A stretch of DNA of 64,000 nt. It comes from Methanobrevibacter sp. GTDB lineage: Archaea > Methanobacteriota > Methanobacteria > Methanobacteriales > Methanobacteriaceae. The DNA lies in NCBI RefSeq assembly GCF_017427765.1, contig NZ_JAFRSC010000026.1, positions 1-64,000 on the forward strand, in the 5' to 3' direction. Below are positions 1-8,488 of this stretch, piece after piece (within the stretch, counting starts at the first letter, position 1; each line of letters opens with the position of its first letter). The notes below the pieces were generated by a model that searched no databases, was not told the origin of the DNA, and saw only the letters and a list, made by a program, of their open reading frames with translations. The translations under genes and the position numbers were made by a program.

Positions 1-211
1 GTAGAATTTGTTAAAGTATCTAAATTTTTCCCATCCACTCAAATATGCCACAAATGCCAAGAAAAAAAATGAAAACCTCAAAGGACTTAAAAATCTAGAA
101 ATACGGGACTGGGACTGCCCGCATTGCCATACACATCACGACCGTGACTGGAATGCGGCCATTAACATCCTTAATAAAGGATTAGAAATCGTCGGGACGA
201 CGGTGCAGTAA
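1..211 (+). pseudogene. tnpB: 3' fragment of IS200/IS605-family tnpB, frameshifted
   Basis: Only the C-terminal zinc-ribbon end of a TnpB (OrfB) RNA-guided nuclease/transposase accessory protein is present, cut by the window edge. Frame 1 (bases 1-72) reads a KFFPSTQICHKCQ segment with the first CxxC, then stops at TGA (70-72). The protein continues in frame 2 (from about base 60 to 211) with WDCPHCHTHHDRDWNAAINI, the second CxxC and the characteristic HHDRD-NAAINI ending of the family. The shift falls in a run of eight A residues (62-69), so the reading frame is broken between the two zinc knuckles. It is followed by an A/T hairpin and a right-end-like hairpin, as expected for the 3' side of such an element. 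A sequencing error in the homopolymer is the alternative to real decay. Confidence 0.8.
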
Positions 212-220
212 AATTTCCAA

Positions 221-282
221 AAAAATAAACTATATTTTTTTTGGTTTACGAATCCCCGTCGTCAACACGACAGGGAAGTTCA
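221..282 (+). repeat. IS200/IS605 right-end-like hairpins after tnpB
   Basis: A first inverted repeat, CCAAAAAAATA with ATTTTTTTTGG, sits at 221-248. A second hairpin lies at about 253-275: CCCCGTCGT, loop CAAC, ACGACAGGG, with one mismatch. It is followed by TTCAA. Hairpins just inside the right end followed by a TCAA-type cleavage tetranucleotide are known for IS608-like elements. The exact boundary of this element was not determined. Confidence 0.5.
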
Positions 283-332
283 ATTTCAAATAACTATTCA
301 GCTTATTATTTTTTTATATGCAAAAGTCAAAA

Positions 333-375
333 TTGGAATATAATTATACAAATATTTATATATATTTTATTCCAA
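333..375. promoter_or_regulatory. TATA box framed by an 8-bp inverted repeat, probable autoregulatory operator
   Basis: TTGGAATA (333-340) and TATTCCAA (368-375) are perfect reverse complements. They frame an AT-rich TATA-like stretch (about 352-363) upstream of the XRE-family gene that starts at 408. A repressor bound to both half-sites would cover the promoter, so autoregulation by the adjacent HTH protein is the simplest reading. This is inference from position and symmetry. Confidence 0.45.
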
Positions 376-407
376 AATAGTATTATTTGAGATTTTGGAG
401 GAATAAC

Positions 408-731
408 ATGGTTGAAACAATAGGCGATAGGATAAAAAAATTGAGAAAAATGCATAATTTTACTCAAGAACAAATTGCAGATTATTTAGGATTTAAACAA
501 ACACAAATTGCCAAATTAGAAAATAATGATAGGAAATTAAAATCCTCTTCACTAAATAAATTATGTGAACTTTATAATTGTCCTAAAGAATATATTTTAA
601 AAGGAATTGGTAACTATTCCAAAGATGAATTTAAATTTAGATCATCAAAAGATTTAGATTTAAATACATTAGCAAATATGAATAGGGTAATTAGAAACCT
701 TAAGGAATTAAATGAATTAAATGGTGATTAA
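408..731 (+). CDS. XRE-family helix-turn-helix regulator
   Basis: A 107-residue DNA-binding protein. A Cro/C1-type HTH covers roughly residues 5-60 (IGDRIKKLRKMHNFTQEQIA, then a second helix with QTQIAKLENNDRKL). A short C-terminal tail of about 45 residues may dimerise or bind the next protein. The start at 408 is chosen over the upstream TTG at 387 because GGAGG (397-401) is correctly spaced for 408. Its TAA (729-731) abuts the ATG of the ImmA/IrrE gene, and the third gene overlaps the second, so the three are translationally coupled. By analogy with HTH/ImmA pairs it is likely the repressor of its own operon and a target of the peptidase. The operator candidate is at 333-375. Confidence 0.85.
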   Translation: MVETIGDRIKKLRKMHNFTQEQIADYLGFKQTQIAKLENNDRKLKSSSLNKLCELYNCPKEYILKGIGNYSKDEFKFRSSKDLDLNTLANMNRVIRNLKELNELNGD

Positions 732-1445
732 ATGAATTCATATAAACTTAATCATTTAGCCATGGAATTCCGATTAGATATTGGTTTAGATTATGGTACT
801 CCATTAGATTTTTTTCCTGTAATTACAAGTAAATTAAAAAATCTAACAATTGTGTTTATAAAAATGGATGATAAAATAAGTGGGGCCTGCTTTAAAGTTG
901 ATTCACAACAAATCATGTTTATTAATTCCAAACATCCCAAAGGAAGGCAAGTATTCACTGCAGCTCATGAAATTTATCACTTATTTTATGAGGATACAAA
1001 TTTCACAATTTGTAATCTAAATAGTAATGATGAAATCGAAAAAAATGCAAACAGATTTGCTTCATTCTTATTAATGCCAATTAATGCATTATATTCTTAT
1101 AAAAAGGAGAATAATATAGAAAAATGGAATTTGAATTCCATAATTGACTGTGAACAATATTTCCAAATTTCTCATGAAGCACTGCTTTATAGATTAAAAA
1201 GTGGGGGCGACATCACATTTGATGAATTTAACTTGTTTAAACCGAACATTAAAAACAATGCTCTACATAGGGGATATGATTCCAGTTTATATGAACCTTA
1301 TATCGGTAAAGATTATACTATAGGCAATTATGTGAGATTAGTTGAGGAAGTTTACGAGAAAGATTTGATTTCTAATGGAAAACGGGAAGAATATCTTATT
1401 CAAGCATATCTAAGTGATTTGGTGTATAATTTGGAGGACTTATGA
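732..1445 (+). CDS. ImmA/IrrE-family zinc metallo-endopeptidase
   Basis: A 237-residue cytoplasmic protein with the gluzincin signature AAHEIYHLFYED (HExxH at residues 79-83). It is followed about 25 residues later by the family's EKNANRFASFLLMP segment, which carries the third metal ligand region. ImmA/IrrE peptidases typically cleave a partner HTH repressor to switch on a mobile element or stress operon, and that partner is presumably the XRE protein directly upstream. The C-terminal half (about residues 150-237) is not recognised and could be a sensor or contact region. The gene begins at the base after the upstream stop and overlaps the PIN-like gene by four bases (ATGA at 1442). Confidence 0.85.
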   Translation: MNSYKLNHLAMEFRLDIGLDYGTPLDFFPVITSKLKNLTIVFIKMDDKISGACFKVDSQQIMFINSKHPKGRQVFTAAHEIYHLFYEDTNFTICNLNSNDEIEKNANRFASFLLMPINALYSYKKENNIEKWNLNSIIDCEQYFQISHEALLYRLKSGGDITFDEFNLFKPNIKNNALHRGYDSSLYEPYIGKDYTIGNYVRLVEEVYEKDLISNGKREEYLIQAYLSDLVYNLEDL

Positions 1446-1978
1446 GTGATAAAGAGATATTCTATGATACCGATTGTCTAAGTAGTTTTATAAGTATTAA
1501 TGATGTTACAATACTAAAAGAAATGTTTGAGAAAGTAATTATTCCTTATGAAGTATATGAAGAATTTTCTCGAGTAATTATATTGAAAAAACGTATTGAC
1601 GATTTGCATTATGAAGGATTTTTAGAAATTAGGGATTTTGATGTTGAATCCGAAAGTTATACTCTTTTTCTAAAGCTTTGTGATGGAGAATTCACCGGAA
1701 GGAAAATTGGTGATGGTGAAGCAGCTGCTATTACATTAGCTGTGGAAAATAATGGTATTTTGGCCAGTAATAATACTAGGGATATTAATGATGCAGTCAA
1801 ACATTTCAATTTAACTAGAATAAGGACTGGAGATATACTCGTCAAAGCATTTAACTGCGACATGATAACTGAAAAAGAAGGAAATGAAATTTGGAATAAA
1901 ATGCTTAATCAAAAAAGATATTTAACTGAAAAATCATTTTCAGATTACTTAAAAAAATATCCAAAAACCCTATTTTAA
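1442..1978 (+). CDS. PIN-like domain protein, candidate toxin nuclease
   Basis: A 178-residue protein with a PIN-type layout resembling DUF3368-like proteins. There is an N-terminal FYDTDCLSSF strand with the first acidic position (Asp10/Asp12 region), then YEVYEEF with a conserved Glu, then GDGEAAAITLA with the next acidic residue. The next motif reads LASNNTRDI, where many PIN nucleases have a D-D or N-D-x-D pair, so one acidic position may be moved or lost. No membrane segment is seen. It overlaps the ImmA/IrrE gene by four bases. PIN proteins are usually RNases and often toxins, and encoding one after an HTH/ImmA pair suggests a toxin-antitoxin or defence unit. Catalytic activity is uncertain because of the altered motif. 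Confidence 0.6.
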   Translation: MSDKEIFYDTDCLSSFISINDVTILKEMFEKVIIPYEVYEEFSRVIILKKRIDDLHYEGFLEIRDFDVESESYTLFLKLCDGEFTGRKIGDGEAAAITLAVENNGILASNNTRDINDAVKHFNLTRIRTGDILVKAFNCDMITEKEGNEIWNKMLNQKRYLTEKSFSDYLKKYPKTLF

Positions 1979-2009
1979 TTTTATTTAACCTTATTAAGTG
2001 AAAAAAATT

Positions 2010-2045
2010 CGGAATCTCCACCTCTTATAGGGAGGGTGGTTCAAA
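2010..2045 (+). repeat. Second IS200/IS605 right-end-like hairpin
   Basis: GAATCTCCACC (from 2010) pairs imperfectly with GGGAGGGTGG and is followed by TTCAA. This is the same GAATC(C/T)CC...hairpin...TTCAA design as the element end at 249-282. It lies just after the three-gene XRE/ImmA/PIN unit, so that unit sits between two such ends. Function is inferred from the likeness only. Confidence 0.4.
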
Positions 2046-2054
2046 AATTAATCT

Positions 2055-2093
2055 TCGTTATCACAAAGATTGGAATGTCATTATTGATAACTA
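2055..2093 (+). pseudogene. Possible decayed tnpB 3' relic
   Basis: The frame starting with TAT at 2058 reads YHKDWNVIIDN and then stops. This resembles the HHDRDWNAAINI ending of TnpB proteins and of the fragment at 1-211. There is no upstream coding continuity. It may be a relic of an older insertion, or chance similarity over about 11 residues. Confidence 0.25.
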
Positions 2094-2247
2094 ACTTTAT
2101 ATACTATAAAACATTAAATATCATTTAGTAACCTAAAGTAAGATTAATTAAAATCTATACTTTTTACACTAATAAATGGAAAAATTTCATGAAAAAAGGA
2201 GTAAGTACACGAAAATTCGAGTACAACCTAAAGTAATTATATTATAA

Positions 2248-3273
<1,026 letters not shown>

Positions 3274-3348
3274 TAAGTTAAGGTATTAATTATTCTTAAC
3301 TTTAAATTCTTTTTTTAAAAAAATAAATAAGTTAAAATAACGAGTATT

Positions 3349-3534
3349 TTAACTTTTAAATAGATTATACCAGCTAGTCACGCCCAGAATTATTATCATC
3401 AGGGCGGATATGGTATAATCCATAGAACCGGTCAATATCAATAAAATAATTTCATAAATTAGACAAATTAGAAATATGATGTCTAATATCTGAATTATTT
3501 TGGGCTGATTTTTGAATTTTTCAATTATTTTCAT
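3349..3534 (-). CDS. Small two-helix membrane protein
   Basis: A 61-residue protein with a short basic N-terminus (MKIIEKFKNQPK) and two hydrophobic helices at about residues 13-34 and 40-56. The family is not recognised. It starts inside the stop region of the adhesin-like gene upstream on the same strand, a four-base ATGA overlap at 3531-3534, so it is translationally coupled to that gene. Coupling and length suggest a membrane partner or accessory of the large secreted protein, but nothing in the sequence states its role. Confidence 0.65.
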   Translation of the reverse strand: MKIIEKFKNQPKIIQILDIIFLICLIYEIILLILTGSMDYTISALMIIILGVTSWYNLFKS

Positions 3535-6425
3535 TTTACAACTCCTTTCCAGCTATTGTCCCAGTATTTTGTAGGAATGCTGTATGGTGTCCAGTAATCA
3601 CCTTCAAAATATTGATAGGTTTCTGTCTTAGTTAGATGTTTGGTTTTTCCATTACTAATGTATATTGCATTATTTCTGTCTAAAGTCAGATCTTTGTTGA
3701 TTGTAACTTCAATATAATCATATCCTCCATTTTTATTTGGAATGTTATAAACTTTCTTGTTTTGAAGATATCCCGGTCTTGTGAATGTATATTTGTCCAT
3801 AACTGCATACCATTCTTTTTCATTAACCACTTTATTTCTGTATGTCGTACCAACGGTTTGAACAACAGCCATTGTTGAAAATAATCCCAAATAAGCTGAT
3901 GAGGCACCTGTCAGTACTTTGTTTAATATTTCTTTTCCAACCAGGTATGTAATGTAGCTTGCTGGTTGTGCATTATTTAGAATTTCAGATATTCCTTTTG
4001 AAAGGGACCCTAAAGTGTTTCTGATTCCGGCAATAATGTCTTTGGGCATTATGCCTACACTACAACAGTCTTTCGTTGTGGATATTGTTGAGCCTTTATA
4101 AACATTGTCATTGTGGTATAATAGCACATTAGCCACTCCATTCGATGTGTTATATGCTATAACGGATTGGGTTGTGTCTTCCGAGAATATGTAAATCATT
4201 TCACCTAATTGGGTGATGCTGAATCTGTTTAGTGAAATTGAATTAAAAACATTTTCAAGGGAATTCGTTGAGTTTTGCTTATATCTCCATTCAACTTCAG
4301 ATAATGCATAATCCTCTAAATTTGGCAGGTTTAGAGAATTGATTAGTCTGAATAATAAAACATTTTTTTCAGCTCCACTGACGTCCATGCCCATATCTGC
4401 ATTTAATATGTTTAGATATGTATCCTCCAGGTTAATGCCGCCCATTATTGTTAATGTGTGTCCTCTTTTCCAATTTACGTTATATTCTTTGGAATAACTG
4501 TTTGCCATCTCATCTGCAAGCCAGGCGGTTTCCAGTGATGCCAAATGCATTCCATAAACATTCATCACTCCGAATCTGTCCAAATATTTTTTATTGTCAT
4601 TGACCCAATTTTCCAAAATTGTTTTTGTTATTTTTTCATTGATTATGCTGTATGACTGAAGAACCTCAAAACCTAACGTTTTTCTGTAGTTTTCACCAAG
4701 ACCATAGCTAATGATTTCTGTTTTTTTAAGCTCTTCTTTATCATTTACCATAAATTTCGTTATTATTTCTTCTTTTGAACAGTAGCCTTCAATGCTTTTA
4801 CCGAAATATGAAAATGTAACTGGGGTATTGGTGTTTGCGAACTTTATCGATTGCGTGTTGTGGTTTGTAATTTCATCATAGCTTTTATAGTCAAAGTCAT
4901 AAATGGTTTTTTGATAAAATTTGGCTAAACTGTATTTCAGACCCATTTCATCAAAGCTTTGGGTTTGAAAGTTCACTTTGGCCATTATCTTGTCATTCTG
5001 CATATATGTTAATGTTTCACTGTTTAGAGATCCTCTGTCGGCATAAAACCCGAATAATTCGACATTGTCTTTGGTATTGGATTGATAGTCAATTTGAGTA
5101 TATCCGCTTATTCGAGAAATTATCAGTCCTGTTCCCTTAAAATTATTTTTATTTGTGTCAGTTTTCATTTCACTTCCATCTAATGGGATAAAATAGCTTT
5201 TGTATCCGAGAACAATTGAATCCAATCCGTTAATGCTTGACGTTGAAAACAGATAACCGTTGTTTTCAGTTTGCACAATGAATGTTTCTATTTTCGGCAT
5301 CTTTATTATTCCGTTTAAACCTGTCTTCAGTGAATATGCTGAATTTTGATATACGTGGGGGATTGTTACATTAACATAATTTGGAATCAGTGTGGAATGA
5401 ATGAATTTTGATGTTTTTATAACCTTATTTACAGTTATCTTATTTGTTGCTTTCAGACCGTCAAATTCGGTTGTTATTGTGTATTTTCCGGGGTTTAATT
5501 TTATTTCTAATGTTGCAATGCCGTTTTTATTGGTAGTTTTTGTATAGGTTTTGCCATTTACTTTTAATGTGGCTTTTTTACCGGCTGCCGCTTTACCGTT
5601 ATTATTCAGTATTTTAACATTAAATTTTCCTGTTTCACCTTCTTTTATTGTCAAATCCTTTGTTTCAATCAGCGATTTGATTGTGACTGTTTTTGTAAGT
5701 GTCTCTGAAGTTTTTGTATTGGTAATTGAAATGCCATATTTTCCGGGCTTCAGGTTTATCGCTAATTTTGCGATACCCTTTTTATCGGTTTTGACAGAAT
5801 ACGTTTTACCGTTCAACTTAAGTTTCACTTGGGTATTTTTCAGAATTTTTCCTTTTTTATCATAGAAAGTGGCCGAATAGGGTGATGTGTTCTTGTAGTA
5901 TTTTGCCAAATCGCCGCATTTTATGGTACTTTTAATTGTAACTGTACTTTTTGCGCTACTTTTTTCAAATTCATTATTTCCGTTGCATATGCTTAAAACG
6001 CTATATTTTCCGCTTTTATAATTTAGATTTATAGATACTTTCCCGTTTTTGTCTGTCGTTTTTGTAAATGTTTCTCCGTTAATTTTTATCTGAACTTTAG
6101 CATTTCCGATTGTCTTTTTGCCGTATTTTAATGTCGCTGAAAATTTGCTTCCGTCCTTATAGTACATGTTTACATTAGGTGCAGTTAATGTGGTCTTTTT
6201 TTTAGTTATCACTTGGGACTTGGAAGCGGCACTTAATTTTATTTCATCACTTGTGGCACTTAGTTTTTCATTATCCTTTTCTACACTTATTTTACTTAAA
6301 TCCTGGTTAGGATTAGGTTGTTGAATACTTATTGTTGTTTTATTTTCAATTTCGCTGGCAGAAACTGCCGATATCAAAAAAACAAATAAGAAAATAAAAC
6401 ATATGGTGTTTATTTTTTTATTCAT
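3531..6425 (-). CDS. Large secreted adhesin-like protein with Ig-like repeats
   Basis: A 964-residue protein with a signal peptide (MNKKINTICFIFLFVFLISA, cleavage probably after AVSAS). About 50 Ser/Thr/Lys-rich residues follow. Then come three Ig-like beta-sandwich repeats at roughly residues 80-165, 166-250 and 251-335, each carrying the hallmark KxNGKTYxxxTxKxGxAxLxIxLxPGKYxI. The rest (about 340-964) is a unique region that includes a His-, Asp- and Trp-containing stretch around residues 620-720 and two hydrophobic helices around 850-900. No C-terminal membrane anchor or sorting motif is visible. Methanobrevibacter genomes encode many such surface adhesin-like proteins. It is co-transcribed with the overlapping 61-residue membrane protein. 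Ligand and anchoring are unknown. Confidence 0.8.
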   Translation of the reverse strand: MNKKINTICFIFLFVFLISAVSASEIENKTTISIQQPNPNQDLSKISVEKDNEKLSATSDEIKLSAASKSQVITKKKTTLTAPNVNMYYKDGSKFSATLKYGKKTIGNAKVQIKINGETFTKTTDKNGKVSINLNYKSGKYSVLSICNGNNEFEKSSAKSTVTIKSTIKCGDLAKYYKNTSPYSATFYDKKGKILKNTQVKLKLNGKTYSVKTDKKGIAKLAINLKPGKYGISITNTKTSETLTKTVTIKSLIETKDLTIKEGETGKFNVKILNNNGKAAAGKKATLKVNGKTYTKTTNKNGIATLEIKLNPGKYTITTEFDGLKATNKITVNKVIKTSKFIHSTLIPNYVNVTIPHVYQNSAYSLKTGLNGIIKMPKIETFIVQTENNGYLFSTSSINGLDSIVLGYKSYFIPLDGSEMKTDTNKNNFKGTGLIISRISGYTQIDYQSNTKDNVELFGFYADRGSLNSETLTYMQNDKIMAKVNFQTQSFDEMGLKYSLAKFYQKTIYDFDYKSYDEITNHNTQSIKFANTNTPVTFSYFGKSIEGYCSKEEIITKFMVNDKEELKKTEIISYGLGENYRKTLGFEVLQSYSIINEKITKTILENWVNDNKKYLDRFGVMNVYGMHLASLETAWLADEMANSYSKEYNVNWKRGHTLTIMGGINLEDTYLNILNADMGMDVSGAEKNVLLFRLINSLNLPNLEDYALSEVEWRYKQNSTNSLENVFNSISLNRFSITQLGEMIYIFSEDTTQSVIAYNTSNGVANVLLYHNDNVYKGSTISTTKDCCSVGIMPKDIIAGIRNTLGSLSKGISEILNNAQPASYITYLVGKEILNKVLTGASSAYLGLFSTMAVVQTVGTTYRNKVVNEKEWYAVMDKYTFTRPGYLQNKKVYNIPNKNGGYDYIEVTINKDLTLDRNNAIYISNGKTKHLTKTETYQYFEGDYWTPYSIPTKYWDNSWKGVVK

Positions 6426-6548
6426 AGTATCTACCTGACGTTAATTTTTTTAATTAACAATCAAAGTATGATTTCTAGAATATAAATGTTTTAATCTTTA
6501 AAATAAATGGTAAATGACTTTTAAAATGAATTTTACAGATAAATTGTT

Positions 6549-7196
6549 CTAATATATGACCATAATGCACATATAGGTAAATTCACTTTGAGCAATGTCT
6601 TTTAAAGTGGCTTCTACAATTTGCTCATCAGGGTAACTGAGACGTTCGCAGACAACAACTTTTCGATTTGGCTCAACGCCATTGTCAAGTAAAAACTGAG
6701 CCATGTCCTTCACTTTTCTTGAAGGAAGCGCAATGGTTGTCTTTCCATTGTTTATGACCGGCAGAATGTCTTCAATATTTTCCCTTCCATGAAAAGTCAT
6801 CACATTGGCATTGTCCCACTGAATGTGGCATCTTCCGGCAGCAAGCTGAAGTGAACTGATTCCGGGAATTACTTCGATATTGTCTTTATCAAATCCTTTT
6901 TCATCTGAAATTCTTAAAACTGTATTCAGCACTCCTGAAAAACCCGGATCGCCGGTTGATAATATGGAAACAGTATTTCCGTTGCAAGCTAGCTGAACAC
7001 CCTCTTCGATTTTATCCAATAAGTCTTTCACGTTAAAAGGAATTTTTCCTTTAACATCATCAAAAAGCTCTATTGCTCTTGTACTTCCAACAGTATAGTC
7101 GCTTGCATTTACTGTGTCAACAGCTTTTTTTGTTAGATATTCGCTTGCACCGGGACCAATTCCAACAATATAAATTTTTCCGCTCATTTTAACCAT
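6549..7196 (-). CDS. cbiE: Cobalt-precorrin-7 C5-methyltransferase CbiE
   Basis: A 215-residue SAM-dependent tetrapyrrole methyltransferase. It opens with the family's YIVGIGPGASEYLT loop near residues 9-22. LSTGDPGFSG is at about residues 93-102, and the glycine-rich VIPGISSLQLAAGR region is at about 130-145. Together these match the CbiE branch, which methylates C5 of cobalt-precorrin-7 in anaerobic cobamide synthesis. CbiT, the usual C15-methylating and decarboxylating partner, is not next to it. The ATG at 7196 follows AGGA on the minus strand and overlaps the end of the HxlR-type regulator gene by eight bases, so the two are probably co-transcribed, although a link between that regulator and cobamides is not obvious. 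Confidence 0.85.
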   Translation of the reverse strand: MVKMSGKIYIVGIGPGASEYLTKKAVDTVNASDYTVGSTRAIELFDDVKGKIPFNVKDLLDKIEEGVQLACNGNTVSILSTGDPGFSGVLNTVLRISDEKGFDKDNIEVIPGISSLQLAAGRCHIQWDNANVMTFHGRENIEDILPVINNGKTTIALPSRKVKDMAQFLLDNGVEPNRKVVVCERLSYPDEQIVEATLKDIAQSEFTYMCIMVIY

Positions 7197-7572
7197 CGAT
7201 TCCTAATTTTTCTATAAATGTTTCTTTTAGCATTTCTCTGGTTTCATCAGAATAGCTATTGTCATTTTCGTCATGTAAAGTAAACATTGCGAGTTCAAAG
7301 ACAATTCTGTTCATGGATTTTCCATATTCTGTCAGGTAATATTCTGTTGTCACTGGGGTGGTGTTTAAAACGACTTTTTCTATCAATCCATTTTCTTCCA
7401 GCTCTTTAAGGCAATTTGACAACACTTTATTGCTCAATTTTGGTTTATCTTCTTTAAACTCTTTGAAATGTTTTTTACCAAAAAACATGTCTCTTATGAT
7501 TTGTATGCTCCATTTTTTATTAATCAGATTCAGAGTTTTATCAACGGGACAAACTATCTTTTCGGTGTTCAT
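7189..7572 (-). CDS. HxlR-family winged-helix transcriptional regulator
   Basis: A 127-residue MarR/HxlR-type regulator. It has the N-terminal [20 protein letters not shown] motif with the conserved Cys9 and Lys-Trp, then [20 protein letters not shown] and the wing [14 protein letters not shown]. HxlR proteins commonly sense electrophiles or redox state through this N-terminal cysteine. The gene is divergent from the macrodomain/sirtuin pair, and the 133-bp spacer between them holds a perfect GTTACTT/AAGTAAC palindrome. It therefore probably controls itself and that pair. It overlaps cbiE downstream. Confidence 0.85.
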   Translation of the reverse strand: MNTEKIVCPVDKTLNLINKKWSIQIIRDMFFGKKHFKEFKEDKPKLSNKVLSNCLKELEENGLIEKVVLNTTPVTTEYYLTEYGKSMNRIVFELAMFTLHDENDNSYSDETREMLKETFIEKLGIDG

Positions 7573-7610
7573 ATTATTAACTTTGTTTAAATGTTATATA
7601 TCTTTTGTTA

Positions 7611-7645
7611 GTTACTTTCAAGTAACCAGGTTGCTTTTTAGTTAC
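7611..7645. promoter_or_regulatory. Palindromic operator between HxlR regulator and macrodomain/sirtuin operon
   Basis: GTTACTT, TC, AAGTAAC at 7611-7626 is a perfect 7-bp inverted repeat with a 2-bp spacer. A further GTTAC at 7641-7645 can pair with the GTAAC at 7622-7626 as a second site. The position between two divergent starts fits a shared HxlR operator. A TATA-like TTTAAATATCTTAAATTA follows at about 7655. Confidence 0.5.
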
Positions 7646-7705
7646 AAAAATCATTTAAATATCTTAAATTATATTATTATTAACAAATTATTTGGAGGGA
7701 TTAAA

Positions 7706-8488
7706 ATTAAAACTGCTGAACAACTGGATTTTTTAATTAATTACTTGATTGATGAGAGAAATGAAGTTATTGATATTCCGAATGATATTCAATCTAAGAA
7801 AAATTTGTTACGATCTCTAATGAATATAAGAATGCCCTCTGAAGTTAGTGAGGAATTTTTAAACATTCAGGATGATTATTTGACAAATGAAACTTTAAAT
7901 AAGACTTTAACATCTTTAAATGATATTGAAGAGGTTAAAGGCAATGTTGCACTTTGGAAAGGAGATATTACAACCTTAAAGGTTGACGCAATCGTAAATG
8001 CCGCAAACTCAAAATTGCTTGGCTGTTTTATACCTATGCACAACTGCATTGACAATGTGATTCACTCAGCAGCCGGCGTTCAACTAAGGCAGGAGTGTAA
8101 TGAAATCATGCAAGGTTCAGACGAGCCAATCGGTAAAGCTAAAATCACAGATGCTTATAATCTACCTTCAAAATATGTAATTCACACTGTCGGTCCTGCA
8201 ATACCTCAGGGAATGCTTCCTTCTAAAGATGATGAGAATGCATTGGCTAGCTGTTATAGGTCATGTTTGGAAATTGCCGATGAATATGACCTTGAATCTA
8301 TTGCATTCTGCGGTATTTCAACAGGGGTTTTTAATTTTCCACAGGATTTGGCAGCCAGAATTGCCATTAACACAGTAGAAGAATATTTAAAATCACATGA
8401 AACAGATTTGCATGTAATCTTTGATGTATTTTCAGAGGAATCATATTCAATATATAAAAACTTATTGTGGGGGGATGAAGATGGATAA
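7706..8488 (+). CDS. Zinc-dependent macrodomain protein-ADP-ribose hydrolase
   Basis: A 260-residue protein. An N-terminal helical region ([19 protein letters not shown]) leads into a macrodomain from about residue 70. It shows [21 protein letters not shown], then the zinc-macrodomain insertion [16 protein letters not shown] with candidate Zn ligands His and Cys, and a later [10 protein letters not shown] phosphate loop. This subtype removes ADP-ribose placed by class M sirtuins, one of which is encoded immediately downstream with an 8-base overlap. No ATG, GTG or TTG sits at the N-terminus. GGAGGG (7694-7699) is 6 bases before an ATT codon at 7706, which is the best start candidate. The longer open frame upstream overlaps the divergent regulator and is not credible. 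Confidence 0.82.
   Translation: MKTAEQLDFLINYLIDERNEVIDIPNDIQSKKNLLRSLMNIRMPSEVSEEFLNIQDDYLTNETLNKTLTSLNDIEEVKGNVALWKGDITTLKVDAIVNAANSKLLGCFIPMHNCIDNVIHSAAGVQLRQECNEIMQGSDEPIGKAKITDAYNLPSKYVIHTVGPAIPQGMLPSKDDENALASCYRSCLEIADEYDLESIAFCGISTGVFNFPQDLAARIAINTVEEYLKSHETDLHVIFDVFSEESYSIYKNLLWGDEDG

Noticed and set aside
7358-7705. Long N-terminal extension of the macrodomain protein
   Set aside because: It overlaps the divergent HxlR gene in antisense and the operator region, and its sequence has no domain. A shorter protein after GGAGGG fits the family.
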